Positions 33,443 through 45,073 are shown, counted from the first letter of the stretch. The stretch is 64,000 nt of DNA from Serratia marcescens (GCF_029846115.1 NZ_JARVZZ010000001.1:1736001-1800000), one strand, 5' to 3'. The notes: generated by a model not told the origin, from the sequence alone. A program made the numbers and translations.

Positions 33443-34114
33443 ATGCAGTACCCGATCAATGAGATGTTCCAAACCTTGCAGGGCGAAGGCTTTTTCACCG
33501 GCGTGCCGGCCATTTTTATCCGCCTGCAGGGCTGCCCGGTAGGGTGCAGTTGGTGCGATACCAAACATACCTGGGAAAAGGAAGCCAATCGGGAAGTCGA
33601 CCTGCAACGGATCCTGGTCAAAACAGAAGAGAGCGACGCCTGGGGCAATGCCAGCGCCGAGCAGCTGCTGGCGGTGATGCGTCAACAAGGCTACACCGCG
33701 CGCCATGTGGTGATCACCGGCGGCGAACCCTGCATCTACGATCTGACGCCGCTGACCGAGCTGTTCGAACAGCATGGTTACGGCTGCCAGATTGAGACCA
33801 GCGGTACCCACGACATCCGCTGTTCCGCCAAAACCTGGGTGACGGTTTCGCCCAAGGTGAATATGCGCGGCGGCATGAAGGTGTTGGATCAGGCGCTGCG
33901 GCGCGCCGACGAGGTGAAGCATCCGGTGGCGCGCGAGCGCGACATCGAGGCGCTGGACGCGCTGCTGGCGACGCTGCAGGACGACAAGGCACGGATTATT
34001 GCGCTGCAGCCGATCAGTCAGAAAGAAGAGGCGACCCGCCTGTGCATCGAAACCTGCATCGCGCGCAACTGGCGGCTGTCGATGCAGACCCACAAGTATC
34101 TGAACATCGCCTAA
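33443..34114 (+). CDS. queE: 7-carboxy-7-deazaguanine synthase QueE
   Basis: Radical-SAM enzyme that converts 6-carboxy-tetrahydropterin to 7-carboxy-7-deazaguanine in preQ0/queuosine synthesis. The 223-aa protein has the cluster cysteines C31, C35 and C38 in QGCPVGCSWCDTKHTW, the SAM motif VVITGGEPCIYDL, and the family-typical VSPKVNMRGG. It converges on queD, which supplies its substrate, across a shared terminator. Confidence 0.95.
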   Translation: MQYPINEMFQTLQGEGFFTGVPAIFIRLQGCPVGCSWCDTKHTWEKEANREVDLQRILVKTEESDAWGNASAEQLLAVMRQQGYTARHVVITGGEPCIYDLTPLTELFEQHGYGCQIETSGTHDIRCSAKTWVTVSPKVNMRGGMKVLDQALRRADEVKHPVARERDIEALDALLATLQDDKARIIALQPISQKEEATRLCIETCIARNWRLSMQTHKYLNIA

Positions 34115-34117
34115 AAT

Positions 34118-34146
34118 CAGGGCGCCTTTGCGGCGCCCTTTCTTTT
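34118..34146. terminator. Terminator between queE and queD
   Basis: Perfect 7-bp stem, GGGCGCC at 34120-34126 and GGCGCCC at 34132-34138, with a 5-base loop and TTTCTTTT after it. It lies between the convergent stops. Confidence 0.85.
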
Positions 34147-34504
34147 AACCTTTATATACGCATCCCGCGGTACAGGTCTCTTTCACCATCACCGCAGTCA
34201 GTTCCGGCAACTGGGGCTTGAGCTGCTGCCAAATCCAGGCGGCGAGCACTTCGCTGGTGGGATTTTCCAATCCTGGAATATCGTTCAGATAATGGTGATC
34301 CAACCGTTCCCAGATCGGGGAAAACACAGCCTTGAGCTCGGCGAAATCCATCACCCAACCGGTGTGGGGGTCCACTTCACCGGTCACTTCCAGACGCACC
34401 ATAAACGAATGCCCATGCAGGCGGCCGCATTTATGGCCCTCCGGCACGTGCGGCAAACGGTGTGCGGCTTCAAACTGAAAATCTTTAAACAGCGTGGTTG
34501 CCAT
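34145..34504 (-). CDS. queD: 6-carboxy-5,6,7,8-tetrahydropterin synthase QueD
   Basis: Converts dihydroneopterin triphosphate to 6-carboxytetrahydropterin, early in queuosine synthesis. The 119-aa protein has the zinc histidines in EAAHRLP and LHGHSF, the catalytic cysteine in HKCGRLHGH, and DHHYLND with the later glutamate in VKETCTAG, as in the PTPS family. queD/queE adjacency gives two consecutive steps. Confidence 0.95.
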   Translation of the reverse strand: MATTLFKDFQFEAAHRLPHVPEGHKCGRLHGHSFMVRLEVTGEVDPHTGWVMDFAELKAVFSPIWERLDHHYLNDIPGLENPTSEVLAAWIWQQLKPQLPELTAVMVKETCTAGCVYKG

Positions 34505-34939
34505 TATTACGGCCTCATTGACTCAAAAACCGCCGCATAGTACCGGAAAGCGCGTCTGCTTGCCATTTATACCGTTATGGTCTAGCGCCGCGGTAACCGC
34601 GCCCGGTTAACACTTTTTTTGTTTGGTGTTTGCGGCACCTATCGGCTGGGGTAATGAGCCGAAATGTTGAACGGTGAAAAAACGATGAAAAAAAGCGCTT
34701 TAATTTCATCTGGATAAAAAACTTTGTTTAACGGTTTAAGCGTTATCCCTTACCAGAAAAACAGCTTAGTCATTTTGGTTATGATTTATTGCTATCCCTT
34801 ATTTAATCGTTGCTATTCTGCTCGGTAACCTTACAAACTCTCCTGATCTTTTCCGCACACCCGACGCAGCGAAGAGACAGCGACTGACACTGGCGCGCGC
34901 CTGGCAGGAAAGGCGCTAAGTATAGGAATAAGTACAGCA
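34505..34939. other. queD-cysJ divergent promoter region
   Basis: The 435 bases have no supported ORF. A short palindrome, CGCGGT-A-ACCGCG, lies at 34590-34602, followed by an AT-rich stretch (34670-34830). CysB activation of cysJIH is known in enterobacteria, and its site should lie here, but CysB sites are too loose to place by eye. Confidence 0.55.
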
Positions 34940-36742
34940 ATGACGACTCAGGCTCCTCCAACATCTTTGCTCCCGCTGACGCCCGAACAGCTGGCGCGCC
35001 TGCAGGCGACGATCGGTGACTATTCGCCGACGCAGCTGGCGTGGCTGTCCGGCTATTTTTGGGGCATGGTCAATCAACAGCCCGGAGCCGTGGCCATTGC
35101 GCCTGTCGCCCCTGCGGCTGCCGCCGGCATCACCATCATTTCCGCTTCGCAGACCGGCAATGCGCGCCGCCTGGCGGAGCAGCTGCGCGACGATCTGCTG
35201 GCCGCCAATCTGAGCGCCACGCTGATCAGCGCCGGCGACTACAAGTTCAAGCAGATAGCCCAAGAGCGCCTGCTGGTGATCGTCGCCTCGACGCAGGGGG
35301 AGGGCGAACCGGCGGAAGAAGCGGTGGCGCTGCATAAATTCCTGTTCTCGAAGAAGGCGCCGAAGCTGAATGATACCGCTTTTGCGGTGTTCGGGCTGGG
35401 CGACACCTCTTATGAGAATTTCTGCCAGTCTGGTAAGGATTTCGACGGCAAGCTGGCCGAGCTGGGCGCCGAGCGCCTGGTGGAGCGCGTGGACGCCGAC
35501 GTGGAGTACCAGGAACTGGCCGCTGCCTGGCGCAAACAGGTGGTATCGGTGCTGAAGGCGCGCGCGCCGGCGGAAAGCGCCGCGCCGGGCGTGTTGGCCA
35601 GCGGCGCGGTCGATCTGATCGACAGCAGCCCGTACAGCAAGGAACAGCCGCTCACCGCCCAACTGGCGGTCAATCAGAAAATTACCGGCCGCGCGTCGGA
35701 TAAAGACGTGCGCCATATCGAGATCGATCTGGGCGACTCCGGCCTGCGCTATCAGCCGGGCGATGCGCTCGGCGTATGGTTCGACAACGATCCGGCGCTG
35801 GTGGACGAACTGGTGCAGCTGTTGTGGCTGAAAGGCGACGAGCCGGTCGAGGTGGAAGGGCAAACCCTGCCGCTGGCGCAGGCGCTGCGCAGCCATTTCG
35901 AGCTGACGCAGAACACCACGCCGATCGTCGATAAATACGCCGCGCTGTCGCGCGACGAAACGTTGATCGGCCTGTTGGCGGATAAAGCCGCGCTGCAGCA
36001 CTATGCGCACAACACGCCGATCGTTGACATGGTGCGTCAGGCGCCGGCGGACCTGAGCGCCGAACAGCTGGTCGGTCTGCTGCGCCCGCTGACGCCGCGC
36101 CTGTACTCCATCGCCTCTTCGCAGGCGGAGAACGAAAGCGAAGTGCACATCACCGTGGGCGTGGTGCGTTACGACATCGACGGGCGCGCCCGCAGCGGCG
36201 GCGCCTCCGGCTTCCTGGCGGATCGCCTGGAGGAGGACGGCGACGTGCGGGTGTTTATCGAACACAACGACAACTTCCGCCTGCCGGCCAATCCGGAAGC
36301 GCCGGTGATCATGATCGGCCCGGGCACCGGCATCGCGCCGTTCCGTGCCTTTATGCAGCAGCGCGACGCCGACGGCGCCGGCGGCAAGAACTGGCTGTTC
36401 TTCGGCAACCCGCACTTCACCGAAGATTTCCTGTATCAGGTCGAATGGCAGCGCTACGTGAAAGACGGCCTGCTGACCCGCATCGATCTGGCCTGGTCCC
36501 GCGACCAGCAACATAAAATATACGTACAAGACAAACTGCGCGAACAGGGCGCGGAAGTGTGGCGCTGGATTCAGGAAGGCGCGCACATTTACGTCTGCGG
36601 CGATGCCAATCGCATGGCGAAAGACGTGGAAAACACATTACTGGAACTGGTGGCCGAGCACGGTGGCATGGATACCGAGCAGGCGGATGAATTTTTAAGT
36701 GAGCTGCGCCTTGAGCGCCGTTATCAGCGAGATGTTTACTGA
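34940..36742 (+). CDS. cysJ: Sulfite reductase (NADPH) flavoprotein subunit CysJ
   Basis: Alpha subunit that carries electrons from NADPH through FAD and FMN to CysI. The 600-aa protein has a flavodoxin domain at ~64-202 ([38 protein letters not shown]). A ferredoxin-reductase-type part follows, with FAD motif [15 protein letters not shown] motif [16 protein letters not shown] and [14 protein letters not shown], ending in the typical RDVY. It overlaps cysI by one base (TGATG). Confidence 0.97.
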   Translation: MTTQAPPTSLLPLTPEQLARLQATIGDYSPTQLAWLSGYFWGMVNQQPGAVAIAPVAPAAAAGITIISASQTGNARRLAEQLRDDLLAANLSATLISAGDYKFKQIAQERLLVIVASTQGEGEPAEEAVALHKFLFSKKAPKLNDTAFAVFGLGDTSYENFCQSGKDFDGKLAELGAERLVERVDADVEYQELAAAWRKQVVSVLKARAPAESAAPGVLASGAVDLIDSSPYSKEQPLTAQLAVNQKITGRASDKDVRHIEIDLGDSGLRYQPGDALGVWFDNDPALVDELVQLLWLKGDEPVEVEGQTLPLAQALRSHFELTQNTTPIVDKYAALSRDETLIGLLADKAALQHYAHNTPIVDMVRQAPADLSAEQLVGLLRPLTPRLYSIASSQAENESEVHITVGVVRYDIDGRARSGGASGFLADRLEEDGDVRVFIEHNDNFRLPANPEAPVIMIGPGTGIAPFRAFMQQRDADGAGGKNWLFFGNPHFTEDFLYQVEWQRYVKDGLLTRIDLAWSRDQQHKIYVQDKLREQGAEVWRWIQEGAHIYVCGDANRMAKDVENTLLELVAEHGGMDTEQADEFLSELRLERRYQRDVY

Positions 36743-38457
36743 TGAGTGATAAACACCCCGGGCCTTTGGTAGTCGAAGGCAAACTGGCCGATGCGGAGCG
36801 CATGAAGAAGGAGAGCCACTTCCTGCGCGGCACCATCGCCGAAGATTTGAACGACGGCCTGACCGGCGGCTTCAACGGCGACAATTTCCTGCTGATCCGT
36901 TTTCACGGCATGTATCAGCAGGATGACCGCGATATTCGCGCCGAACGCGCCGAGCAGAAGCTGGAGCCGCGCCACGCCATGATGCTGCGCTGCCGCCTGC
37001 CGGGCGGCATCATCAGCCCGCAGCAGTGGCTGGGCATCGACAAGTTCGCGCAGGAGAGCACGCTGTACGGCAGCATTCGCATCACCAACCGCCAGACGTT
37101 CCAGTTTCACGGCATTCTGAAAGGCAACGTCAAACCGGTGCACCAGCTGCTGAACCGTCTGGGGTTGGACGCGCTGGCGACCGCCAACGACGTGAACCGC
37201 AACGTGCTGTGCACCTCCAACCCGGTGGAGTCCGAGCTGCATCAGGAAGCCTACGAGTGGGCGAAGAAGATCTCCGAACACCTGCTGCCGCGCACCCGCG
37301 CCTACGCCGAGGTGTGGCTGGATCAGGAGAAGGTGGCCACTACCGACGAAGAGCCGATTCTGGGGCCGACCTACCTGCCGCGTAAGTTCAAAACCACGGT
37401 GGTGATCCCGCCGCAGAACGACGTCGATCTGCACGCCAATGACATGAACTTCGTGGCGATCGCCGAAAATGGCAAGCTGGTAGGCTTCAACCTGCTGGTG
37501 GGCGGCGGGCTGTCCATCGAACACGGCAACAAGAAAACCTATGCGCGCCAGGCCAGCGAGTTCGGCTACATTCCGCTCGAACATACGCTGGCGGTCGCGG
37601 AGGCCGTGGTGACCACGCAGCGCGACTGGGGCAACCGCACCGATCGCAAGAACGCCAAAACCAAATACACGCTGGAGCGCGTCGGGGTGGACGTTTTCCG
37701 CGCCGAAGTGGAAAAGCGCGCCGGCATCACCTTCGCGCCGATCCGGCCGTATGAATTCACCGGCCGCGGCGATCGCATCGGTTGGGTGAAGGGCATCGAC
37801 GATCAGTGGCACCTGACGTTGTTTATTGAGAACGGCCGCCTGCTGGACTATCCGGGGCGCCCGCTGAAGACCGGCATGGCGGAGATCGCCAAGATCCATA
37901 AAGGCGACTTCCGCCTGACGGCGAACCAAAACGTGATCATCGCCGGCGTGCCGGCAAGCGAGAAGACGAAGATCGAGGCCCTGGCGCGCGATCATGGCCT
38001 GATCGACGACGGGATCAGCGAGCAACGCAAGAACTCGATGGCCTGCGTATCGTTCCCGACCTGCCCGCTGGCGATGGCGGAGGCCGAGCGCTTCCTGCCT
38101 CAGTTCGTCACCAAGGTGGAAGGGATCATGCATCGGCACGGGGTGGGCGACGAGCATATCGTGCTGCGCATCACCGGCTGCCCGAACGGCTGCGGCCGCG
38201 CGCTGCTGGCGGAGCTGGGGCTGGTGGGCAAGGCGGTCGGCCGCTATAACCTGCATTTGGGCGGCAATCGCGAAGGCACGCGCATTCCGCGTATGTATCG
38301 CGAGAACATCAACGAAGACGAGATCCTGAGCGAGATCGACCTGTTGGTGGGGCGCTGGGCGAAGGAGCGCAACGCCGGCGAAGGCTTCGGCGACTTCACC
38401 GTTCGCGCGGGCATCGTCAAACCGGTGCTGGATCCGGCGCGAGATTTCTGGGAGTGA
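36742..38457 (+). CDS. cysI: Sulfite reductase hemoprotein subunit CysI
   Basis: Beta subunit that reduces sulfite to sulfide with six electrons at a siroheme-[4Fe-4S] centre. The 571-aa protein contains the four cluster cysteines, two in [17 protein letters not shown] and two in [16 protein letters not shown], and the siroheme-contacting [15 protein letters not shown] region. The siroheme itself is made by CysG, encoded about 2 kb downstream. Confidence 0.97.
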   Translation: MSDKHPGPLVVEGKLADAERMKKESHFLRGTIAEDLNDGLTGGFNGDNFLLIRFHGMYQQDDRDIRAERAEQKLEPRHAMMLRCRLPGGIISPQQWLGIDKFAQESTLYGSIRITNRQTFQFHGILKGNVKPVHQLLNRLGLDALATANDVNRNVLCTSNPVESELHQEAYEWAKKISEHLLPRTRAYAEVWLDQEKVATTDEEPILGPTYLPRKFKTTVVIPPQNDVDLHANDMNFVAIAENGKLVGFNLLVGGGLSIEHGNKKTYARQASEFGYIPLEHTLAVAEAVVTTQRDWGNRTDRKNAKTKYTLERVGVDVFRAEVEKRAGITFAPIRPYEFTGRGDRIGWVKGIDDQWHLTLFIENGRLLDYPGRPLKTGMAEIAKIHKGDFRLTANQNVIIAGVPASEKTKIEALARDHGLIDDGISEQRKNSMACVSFPTCPLAMAEAERFLPQFVTKVEGIMHRHGVGDEHIVLRITGCPNGCGRALLAELGLVGKAVGRYNLHLGGNREGTRIPRMYRENINEDEILSEIDLLVGRWAKERNAGEGFGDFTVRAGIVKPVLDPARDFWE

Positions 38458-38463
38458 GGTCGG

Positions 38464-38487
38464 GCGGCCCCTGGGCAGAGGGGCCGC
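38464..38487 (+). repeat. Intercistronic hairpin between cysI and cysH
   Basis: GCGGCCCC at 38464-38471 is the exact reverse complement of GGGGCCGC at 38480-38487, with an 8-base loop and no T tract. It sits in the 61-bp cysI-cysH gap, so it probably acts on mRNA stability rather than termination. Confidence 0.65.
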
Positions 38488-38518
38488 ACAGGTAATTTCA
38501 AGTAGCAGGAGAGACAAC

Positions 38519-39253
38519 ATGGCTGAATTCGATCTGGCGGCGCTGAACGCGTTGCCCAAATCCGGGCAGGCGCTGGCATTGGCGGTGGTCAACGGCCAAC
38601 TGGAGACCCTCAGCGCCGAACAGCGCGTTGCATGGGCGCTGGAGCATCTGCCCGGCGAGTTCGTACTCTCGTCCAGTTTCGGCATTCAGGCGGCGGTATG
38701 TCTGCACCTGGTGACGCGCATCCGGCCGGATATCCCGGTGATCCTGACCGACACCGGTTACCTGTTCCCGGAAACCTACCGCTTTATCGATCAACTGACC
38801 GACCAGCTGAAGCTGAATCTGCAGGTGTTCCGCGCCGAACAGTCTCCCGCCTGGCAAGAGGCGCGCTATGGCAAACTGTGGGAACAGGGTGTGGAAGGGA
38901 TTGAAAAGTACAACCAGATCAACAAGGTTGAGCCGATGAACCGCGCGCTGGAGACGCTGGGGGCGCAGAGCTGGTTCGCCGGCCTGCGGCGCGAGCAGTC
39001 CGGCAGCCGCGCCAATCTGCCGGTGCTGGCGGTGCAGCGCGGGGTGTTCAAGATCCTGCCGATCATCGACTGGGACAACCGCAAGATTTACCAGTATCTG
39101 ACCGAGCACGGGCTGAGCTATCACCCGCTGTGGGAGCAGGGCTACCTGTCGGTAGGCGATACCCACACCACCCAGAAGTGGGAGCCGGGCATGAGCGAGG
39201 AAGAGACGCGTTTCTTCGGGCTGAAGCGCGAGTGCGGCCTGCACGAAGGCTAA
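38519..39253 (+). CDS. cysH: Phosphoadenosine phosphosulfate reductase CysH
   Basis: Reduces PAPS to sulfite with thioredoxin or glutaredoxin. The 244-aa protein has the ATP-pyrophosphatase-like [10 protein letters not shown] motif, [21 protein letters not shown], and the single catalytic C239 in the C-terminal ECGLHEG. The absence of extra cluster cysteines marks it as a PAPS rather than an APS reductase. RBS AGGAGA is 8 bases upstream. Confidence 0.97.
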   Translation: MAEFDLAALNALPKSGQALALAVVNGQLETLSAEQRVAWALEHLPGEFVLSSSFGIQAAVCLHLVTRIRPDIPVILTDTGYLFPETYRFIDQLTDQLKLNLQVFRAEQSPAWQEARYGKLWEQGVEGIEKYNQINKVEPMNRALETLGAQSWFAGLRREQSGSRANLPVLAVQRGVFKILPIIDWDNRKIYQYLTEHGLSYHPLWEQGYLSVGDTHTTQKWEPGMSEEETRFFGLKRECGLHEG

Positions 39254-39270
39254 ACGAGGCGAATCACACG

Positions 39271-39304
39271 ACAGGGCTCAGCAATGCTGGGCCCTGTTTT
39301 TTTG
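39271..39304. terminator. Terminator between cysH and iap
   Basis: CAGGGC (39272-39277) and CAGC (39279-39282) pair with GCTG (39286-39289) and GCCCTG (39291-39296). Seven T follow. It serves cysH and possibly the convergent iap. Confidence 0.88.
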
Positions 39305-39308
39305 CGGG

Positions 39309-40379
39309 CTACTTTTTCTTCTGTGCTTTCGGCGGGTGCGCCTGCGCCAGCTCTTTGATCAGCGGCAGCAGGATCTGCACGCTGTCGCGGCTGCGTTTGT
39401 CGATCCGCCCCGGCAGGTAGCGATCCAGGTACTGCAGGTTGTCATACTGCGGGCGGTGCCAGGTGATGCCCTGCGGGAAGTGCGGGCTGACGGCGCGCTG
39501 CTGGTAGCCGTCCTTGTCGCCCAGCGACCAGTTGGTGGCCTCCACCGACAGCACCGGGATGCCCGCCGCATCGAATACCTCTTGATCGGAGCAGCAGCCG
39601 GTGCCCTTCGGATGCTGTGCGCTGCCCGGATTGCTGGCGGCGGCGATGCCGTAGCGATGGGCGATATCCAGCGCGCGATCGCGGGAGCGTTTCGCCATCT
39701 GCGGCGGCGTGTTGCGCCCGGCGTTGAAGTACAGGCGATCGCCGGTGATCAGGCTGTCGAGGTTGATCACCAGCACGGTGTTGCTTTTCTCTTCCGCGCT
39801 CATGCGTTGCAGGTAGTTCTGTGCGCCCAGCGAGCCGAGTTCTTCGGCGCTGGTGGCGACGAAGCGCAGGCCGTAGGCGGTGGGGATGCTCTTCAGGCGC
39901 TCCGCCAGCTCCAGCATCACGCCGATGCCGGAGGCGTTGTCGTCGACGCCCTGCAGCGTCAGGCCGCCGAGGTTGTTATCCAGATCTTCGTCGCTCTGCG
40001 GCGTGTAGGTGTCGAAGTGGGCGACGATCACTATCTGTTTCGGACTGTCGCCGTTGCGGGCGGCGATCACCGAGCTGGCGGTGACGTTGTTCCAGTTCTT
40101 CTTGCCGTCTTTACTGGTGTAGAGATAGCGCGTGTTGACGCTGCGAATGTCGCTTTGGTAACCCATCTTGGCGAACTGCTGCTTCAGGTAGTCGGCGGTG
40201 AGCAATTCGGCCGGGCTGCCCGCCATGCGGCCGGGGAAATAAGTGGCGATGTGGCGGGTCTGTTCGGCGGCGAAACGGCCCATTGGCGCGTCTTTTGCGG
40301 GCTGTGCGGCACAAACGCTGAAGACGCCGCCGAGTGCGAGGGCCAGCAGGCTGGTCTTCAGGTAAAAACGGGAAAACAT
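39309..40379 (-). CDS. iap: Aminopeptidase Iap (alkaline phosphatase isozyme conversion), M28 family
   Basis: Secreted zinc aminopeptidase; in E. coli it removes the N-terminal arginine of periplasmic alkaline phosphatase. The 356-aa precursor has a signal peptide (MFSRFYLKTSLLALALGGVFSVCA). M28 metal ligands are visible in IVAHFDTYTP, GVDDNASGIGVMLELAE, SAEELGSLGAQ and INLDSLITGD. The ATG at 40379 gives the proper signal peptide; an extension to 40418 does not. In E. coli K-12 cas genes and CRISPRs flank this gene, but here cysH ends 55 bases away. Confidence 0.93.
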   Translation of the reverse strand: MFSRFYLKTSLLALALGGVFSVCAAQPAKDAPMGRFAAEQTRHIATYFPGRMAGSPAELLTADYLKQQFAKMGYQSDIRSVNTRYLYTSKDGKKNWNNVTASSVIAARNGDSPKQIVIVAHFDTYTPQSDEDLDNNLGGLTLQGVDDNASGIGVMLELAERLKSIPTAYGLRFVATSAEELGSLGAQNYLQRMSAEEKSNTVLVINLDSLITGDRLYFNAGRNTPPQMAKRSRDRALDIAHRYGIAAASNPGSAQHPKGTGCCSDQEVFDAAGIPVLSVEATNWSLGDKDGYQQRAVSPHFPQGITWHRPQYDNLQYLDRYLPGRIDKRSRDSVQILLPLIKELAQAHPPKAQKKK

Positions 40380-40640
40380 ACCGAAAAATCCTTCTTTGCT
40401 ATCGGCGCTGCCGATCATTTTTCTGCGGCACCCAGTATGAGACGCCGGGCGGCATTACACAATTTCCCCGTCTCTTAATTTTCGCGCTAACGCGCAAACC
40501 GTCGCCGCAGTTATCACCGTTTGCCTCTGGCGTTGCGGCCTATATTCCATAAAGGAACTAATCATTCCTTTTCGTCATTTCAGAGGCTAAATCTCAGCCC
40601 GTATAGTCACACTATCTTTCTGTTATATGAAAAGGCTGTT

Positions 40641-42071
40641 GTGGACTATCTACCAATATTCGCCGACCTGAAACAACGCCCGGTGCTGGTCGTTGGCGGC
40701 GGTGACGTGGCTGCGCGCAAAGTCGATCTGCTTCAGCGCGCCGGGGCTGAAATACGGATAGTTGCGCAGTCGCTCTCACCGGAACTGGAACAACAACGTC
40801 AGCGAGGGCAATTGCTCTGGCTGGGGAAAACCTTTGACCCGCAACAGCTGGACGACGTGTTTCTGGCGATCGCCGCCACGGACGACAACGCGCTGAACAC
40901 CGCGGTGTTCGCCGAAGCGGATAAACGCCGGGTGTTGGCCAACGTGGTGGACGACCAGCCGCGCTGCTCGTTCATCTTCCCGTCGATCATCGATCGCTCG
41001 CCGCTGGTGGTGGCCGTATCGTCCAGCGGCCAGGCGCCGGTACTGGCGCGGTTGCTGCGCGAAAAGCTGGAGGCGTTGCTGCCCGCCAGTTTGGGGCAGA
41101 TGGCGCAGGTGGCGGGCCGCTGGCGTGGCCAGGTCAAACAGCGGCTGGCCTCGATCGGCGAGCGTCGCCGTTTCTGGGAGAAAGCCTTCGGCGGCCGTTT
41201 CGCCACGCTGGTGGCCAACGGCCAAACGGCGCAGGCGGAGCGGCAGCTGGAGCAGGATTTACACCGCTTCGCCGCAGGCGATGAAGGCGCGCAGGGCGAG
41301 ATCGCCCTGGTGGGCGCCGGGCCGGGCGACGTGGGGCTGTTGACCCTGCGCGGGCTGCAGGTGATGCAGCAGGCGGACGTAGTGCTGTATGACCACCTGG
41401 TCAGCGGCGAGATCCTCGATCTGGTGCGCCGCGACGCCGAGCGCATCTGCGTGGGCAAGCGCGCCGGCGCGCACTCGGTGATCCAGGAAGAGACCAACCG
41501 GCTGTTGGTGGAGCTGGCGCAGCAGGGCAAACGCGTGGTGCGCCTCAAGGGCGGCGACCCGTTCATCTTTGGCCGCGGCGGCGAAGAGCTGCAGGTAGCC
41601 GCCGCCGCCGGCATTCCGTTCCAGGTGGTGCCGGGCGTCACGGCCGCGGCGGGGGCGACCGCCTACGCCGGCATTCCGCTGACGCACCGCGATCACGCGC
41701 AGAGCGTGACCTTTATCACCGGCCACTGCCGCCCCGACGGCGATGGCCTGGACTGGGCCGATCTGGCCCGGGCGCGGCAGACGCTGGCTATCTACATGGG
41801 CACCATGAAGGCGGCGGACATCAGCCAACGCCTGATCGCCCACGGCCGCGCTGCCGATACGCCGGTGGCGGTGATCAGCCGCGGCACGCGCGCCGATCAG
41901 CAGGTGCAGATCGGTACGTTGGATCAACTGGAACATCTGGCCCACCGGGCGCCGCTGCCGGCGCTGCTGGTGATTGGCGAAGTGGTGGAACTGCACCATC
42001 AAATCGCCTGGTTCGGGCATCAATCGCAGACGGAAGGGGCCGCGCGCCCGGCCGTCGTGAATTTGGCATAA
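40641..42071 (+). CDS. cysG: Siroheme synthase CysG (uroporphyrinogen-III C-methyltransferase/precorrin-2 dehydrogenase/ferrochelatase)
   Basis: Fused enzyme converting uroporphyrinogen III to siroheme for CysI. The 476-aa protein has an N-terminal NAD-dependent dehydrogenase/chelatase domain (residues 1-~200, [13 protein letters not shown], and [12 protein letters not shown]) and a C-terminal SUMT domain ([50 protein letters not shown]). A GTG start at 40641 is chosen because the product then begins [10 protein letters not shown] like known CysG, with AAAGG upstream. The ORF is open to 40521, but that extension is unconserved. Confidence 0.93.
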   Translation: MDYLPIFADLKQRPVLVVGGGDVAARKVDLLQRAGAEIRIVAQSLSPELEQQRQRGQLLWLGKTFDPQQLDDVFLAIAATDDNALNTAVFAEADKRRVLANVVDDQPRCSFIFPSIIDRSPLVVAVSSSGQAPVLARLLREKLEALLPASLGQMAQVAGRWRGQVKQRLASIGERRRFWEKAFGGRFATLVANGQTAQAERQLEQDLHRFAAGDEGAQGEIALVGAGPGDVGLLTLRGLQVMQQADVVLYDHLVSGEILDLVRRDAERICVGKRAGAHSVIQEETNRLLVELAQQGKRVVRLKGGDPFIFGRGGEELQVAAAAGIPFQVVPGVTAAAGATAYAGIPLTHRDHAQSVTFITGHCRPDGDGLDWADLARARQTLAIYMGTMKAADISQRLIAHGRAADTPVAVISRGTRADQQVQIGTLDQLEHLAHRAPLPALLVIGEVVELHHQIAWFGHQSQTEGAARPAVVNLA

Positions 42072-42093
42072 GCAAGGCTTTTAAGGACCTGTT

Positions 42094-43002
42094 ATGGACG
42101 AAAAACGACTCACTCATTTGCGGCAATTGGAGGCGGAGAGTATCCATATCATCCGTGAAGTCGCCGCTGAATTCACCAACCCGGTGATGCTGTATTCCAT
42201 CGGTAAAGACTCTTCCGTGATGCTGCATCTGGCGCGCAAGGCGTTCTTCCCCGGCACGCTGCCGTTCCCGCTGCTGCACGTCGATACCGGCTGGAAGTTC
42301 CGCGAAATGTACGAATTCCGCGATCGCACCGCGAAGGAGTACGGCTTCGAGCTGCTGGTGCATAAAAACCCGGAAGGGGTGGCGATGGGCATCAACCCGT
42401 TCGTGCACGGCAGCGCCAAGCATACCGACATCATGAAGACCGAGGGCCTGAAGCAGGCGTTGAACAAGTACGGTTTCGACGCTGCCTTCGGCGGTGCGCG
42501 GCGCGACGAGGAGAAATCGCGCGCCAAAGAGCGCATCTATTCGTTCCGCGATCGCTTCCACCGCTGGGATCCGAAAAACCAGCGGCCGGAGCTGTGGCAC
42601 AACTACAACGGCCAGATCAACAAAGGGGAGAGCATCCGCGTCTTCCCGTTGTCGAACTGGACCGAGCTGGATATCTGGCAGTACATCTTCCTGGAAAAGA
42701 TCGACATCGTGCCGCTGTACCTGGCGAAACCTCGCCCGGTGGTGGAGCGCGACGGCATGCTGATGATGGTGGACGACGATCGCATCGATCTGCAGCCGGG
42801 TGAAGTGATCAGCCAGCGCATGGTGCGTTTCCGCACCCTGGGGTGCTGGCCGCTGACCGGCGCGGTGGATTCGCAGGCGCAAACCCTGCCGGAGATCATT
42901 GAAGAGATGCTGGTCTCCACCACCAGCGAACGCCAGGGGCGGATGATCGACCGCGATCAGTCCGGCTCGATGGAGCTGAAAAAGCGTCAAGGGTATTTCT
43001 AA
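42094..43002 (+). CDS. cysD: Sulfate adenylyltransferase subunit 2 CysD
   Basis: Catalytic subunit of ATP sulfurylase, which makes APS from sulfate and ATP. The 302-aa protein has the PP-loop [13 protein letters not shown] near residue 35, [16 protein letters not shown], and [22 protein letters not shown], all diagnostic. It lies 22 bases after cysG and 11 before cysN, pointing to a cysG-cysDNC operon. Confidence 0.97.
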   Translation: MDEKRLTHLRQLEAESIHIIREVAAEFTNPVMLYSIGKDSSVMLHLARKAFFPGTLPFPLLHVDTGWKFREMYEFRDRTAKEYGFELLVHKNPEGVAMGINPFVHGSAKHTDIMKTEGLKQALNKYGFDAAFGGARRDEEKSRAKERIYSFRDRFHRWDPKNQRPELWHNYNGQINKGESIRVFPLSNWTELDIWQYIFLEKIDIVPLYLAKPRPVVERDGMLMMVDDDRIDLQPGEVISQRMVRFRTLGCWPLTGAVDSQAQTLPEIIEEMLVSTTSERQGRMIDRDQSGSMELKKRQGYF

Positions 43003-43013
43003 GGAGCCGCCGG

Positions 43014-44441
43014 ATGAACAACGCAATTGCACAACAAATCGCTGACCAGGGCGGCGTCGAATCTTACCTGCACGCGCAGCAGCACAAGAGCCTGCTGCGC
43101 TTTCTGACCTGCGGCAGCGTCGATGACGGCAAAAGCACCCTGATCGGCCGCTTGCTGCACGATACCCGCCAGATCTACGAGGATCAGCTGTCGACGCTGC
43201 ACAGCGACAGCAAACGCATCGGCACCCAGGGCGAGAAGCTCGATCTGGCGCTGCTGGTGGACGGCCTGCAGGCCGAGCGCGAGCAGGGCATCACTATCGA
43301 CGTGGCCTATCGCTATTTCTCGACCGAAAAACGCAAATTTATCATCGCCGATACCCCGGGACACGAGCAGTACACCCGCAACATGGCCACCGGCGCCTCC
43401 ACCTGCGATCTGGCGATCCTGTTGATCGACGCGCGCAAAGGGGTGCTGGATCAGACCCGCCGCCACAGTTTTATCGCGACCCTGCTGGGCATTCGCCATC
43501 TGGTGGTGGCGGTGAACAAAATGGATCTGGTGGACTACCAGGAAGCGGTGTTCGAGCAGTTCAAACAGGATTACCTGACCTTTGCCCAGCAGCTGCCAGG
43601 CGATCTGGATATCAAATTCGTGCCGCTGTCGGCGCTGGACGGCGACAACGTGGCGAGCGAAAGCGCCCATATGCCGTGGTACAGCGGCCCGACGCTGCTG
43701 GAAGTGCTGGAGAGCGTGGACGTGGTCAGCGAGCGTGAAAACCAGCCGCTGCGCTTCCCGGTGCAGTACGTCAACCGCCCGAACCTCGATTTTCGCGGCT
43801 ATGCCGGCACGCTGTCGGCCGGCGTGGTGCGGGTGGGGCAACGGGTCAAGGTGCTGCCTTCCGGCGTGGAATCCAGCGTGGCGCGCATCGTGACCTTCGA
43901 CGGCGATCTGCAAGAGGCGGTGCCGGGCGAGGCGATTACGCTGGTGCTGAAGGATGAGGTGGACATCAGCCGCGGCGATTTGCTGGTCGACGCCGGCGAA
44001 AGCCTGCAGGCGGCGCAGAGCGCGCTGGTGGACGTGGTATGGATGGCGGAGCAGCCGCTGGTGCCGGGCCAGAGTTACGACATCAAGATCGCCGGTAAAA
44101 AGACCCGCGCACGCGTGGAGAGCATTTGTCATCAGGTGGAGATCAATACGCTGGCGCAACACCCGGCCGACACCCTGCCGCTTAACGGCATCGGGTTGGT
44201 GGAGCTGACGTTCGACGAACCGCTGATGCTGGACAGCTACCAGAGCAACCACGACACCGGCGGGCTGATCTTCATCGATCGCATGAGCAACGTCACGGTA
44301 GGCGCCGGTCTGGTGCGCGAAACGCTGCAGGCCACCCCGGCGGCGCACGGCGAGTTCAGCGCCTTCGAGCTGGAGCTGAATGCGCTGGTGCGCAAGCACT
44401 TCCCGCACTGGGGCGCACGCGATCTGCTCGGTGGTCGATAA
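43014..44441 (+). CDS. cysN: Sulfate adenylyltransferase subunit 1 CysN (GTPase)
   Basis: Regulatory GTPase subunit whose GTP hydrolysis drives APS formation. The 475-aa elongation-factor-like protein has the P-loop [16 protein letters not shown], switch [16 protein letters not shown], and NKMDLVDY as the guanine motif. EF-Tu-like beta-barrel domains follow from about residue 240. Confidence 0.97.
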   Translation: MNNAIAQQIADQGGVESYLHAQQHKSLLRFLTCGSVDDGKSTLIGRLLHDTRQIYEDQLSTLHSDSKRIGTQGEKLDLALLVDGLQAEREQGITIDVAYRYFSTEKRKFIIADTPGHEQYTRNMATGASTCDLAILLIDARKGVLDQTRRHSFIATLLGIRHLVVAVNKMDLVDYQEAVFEQFKQDYLTFAQQLPGDLDIKFVPLSALDGDNVASESAHMPWYSGPTLLEVLESVDVVSERENQPLRFPVQYVNRPNLDFRGYAGTLSAGVVRVGQRVKVLPSGVESSVARIVTFDGDLQEAVPGEAITLVLKDEVDISRGDLLVDAGESLQAAQSALVDVVWMAEQPLVPGQSYDIKIAGKKTRARVESICHQVEINTLAQHPADTLPLNGIGLVELTFDEPLMLDSYQSNHDTGGLIFIDRMSNVTVGAGLVRETLQATPAAHGEFSAFELELNALVRKHFPHWGARDLLGGR

Positions 44442-44442
44442 G

Positions 44443-45069
44443 GTGGCCGCCGAACTGAGGGCGACCGGGCCGGACGATGAGAACGTGGTTTGGCATCCGC
44501 ACGCCGTGACGCGCGCGGATCGCGAAGCGCGCAACGGCCACCGCGGCGTGGTGCTGTGGTTTACCGGGCTGTCCGGCTCGGGCAAATCCACCGTCGCCGG
44601 CGCGCTGGAGCAGGCACTGCACGGGCTCGGCGTCAGCACCTATCTGCTGGACGGCGATAACGTGCGCCACGGCCTGTGCCGCGATCTCGGCTTCTCCGAC
44701 GAAGATCGCCGCGAAAACATCCGCCGGGTGGGGGAAGTGGCCAAACTGATGGTGGACGCCGGGCTGGTGGTGCTGACCGCGTTCATTTCGCCGCACCGCG
44801 CCGAGCGGCAGATGGTGCGCGAGATGCTCGGCGACGATCGCTTTATCGAGGTGTTCGTCGACACGCCGTTGGCGATCTGCGAGGCTCGCGATCCGAAGGG
44901 ATTGTATAAAAAAGCGCGCGCCGGCGAGCTGCGCAATTTCACCGGCATCGACGCGGTTTACGAGGCGCCGCAGCGGCCTGAAATCCACCTCGATGGCCAA
45001 CAATTGGTAACAAATTTGATTGCGCAATTGTTAGACGTGTTGCGTGGTCAGGCTATTATCAAACCCTGA
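44443..45069 (+). CDS. cysC: Adenylylsulfate kinase CysC
   Basis: Phosphorylates APS to PAPS. The product (208 aa from this start) has the P-loop [29 protein letters not shown], the phospho-serine motif [13 protein letters not shown], and [19 protein letters not shown]. No ATG fits well. The GTG at 44443, one base after the cysN stop and with GGTGG eight bases upstream, gives an N terminus ending in DENVVWHPH like E. coli CysC. An overlapping GTG at 44431 is the alternative. Confidence 0.9.
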   Translation: MAAELRATGPDDENVVWHPHAVTRADREARNGHRGVVLWFTGLSGSGKSTVAGALEQALHGLGVSTYLLDGDNVRHGLCRDLGFSDEDRRENIRRVGEVAKLMVDAGLVVLTAFISPHRAERQMVREMLGDDRFIEVFVDTPLAICEARDPKGLYKKARAGELRNFTGIDAVYEAPQRPEIHLDGQQLVTNLIAQLLDVLRGQAIIKP

Positions 45070-45073
45070 ATTC

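Noticed and set aside
34590..34602. Short palindrome CGCGGT-A-ACCGCG upstream of cysJ as a CysB operator
   Set aside because: It does not resemble known CysB sites, which are AT-rich and loosely defined; no basis for a call.
39254..39308. CRISPR array or cas genes between cysH and iap
   Set aside because: This is the E. coli CRISPR locus position, but the 55-base gap holds only a terminator, and no repeat-spacer pattern was seen anywhere in the window.
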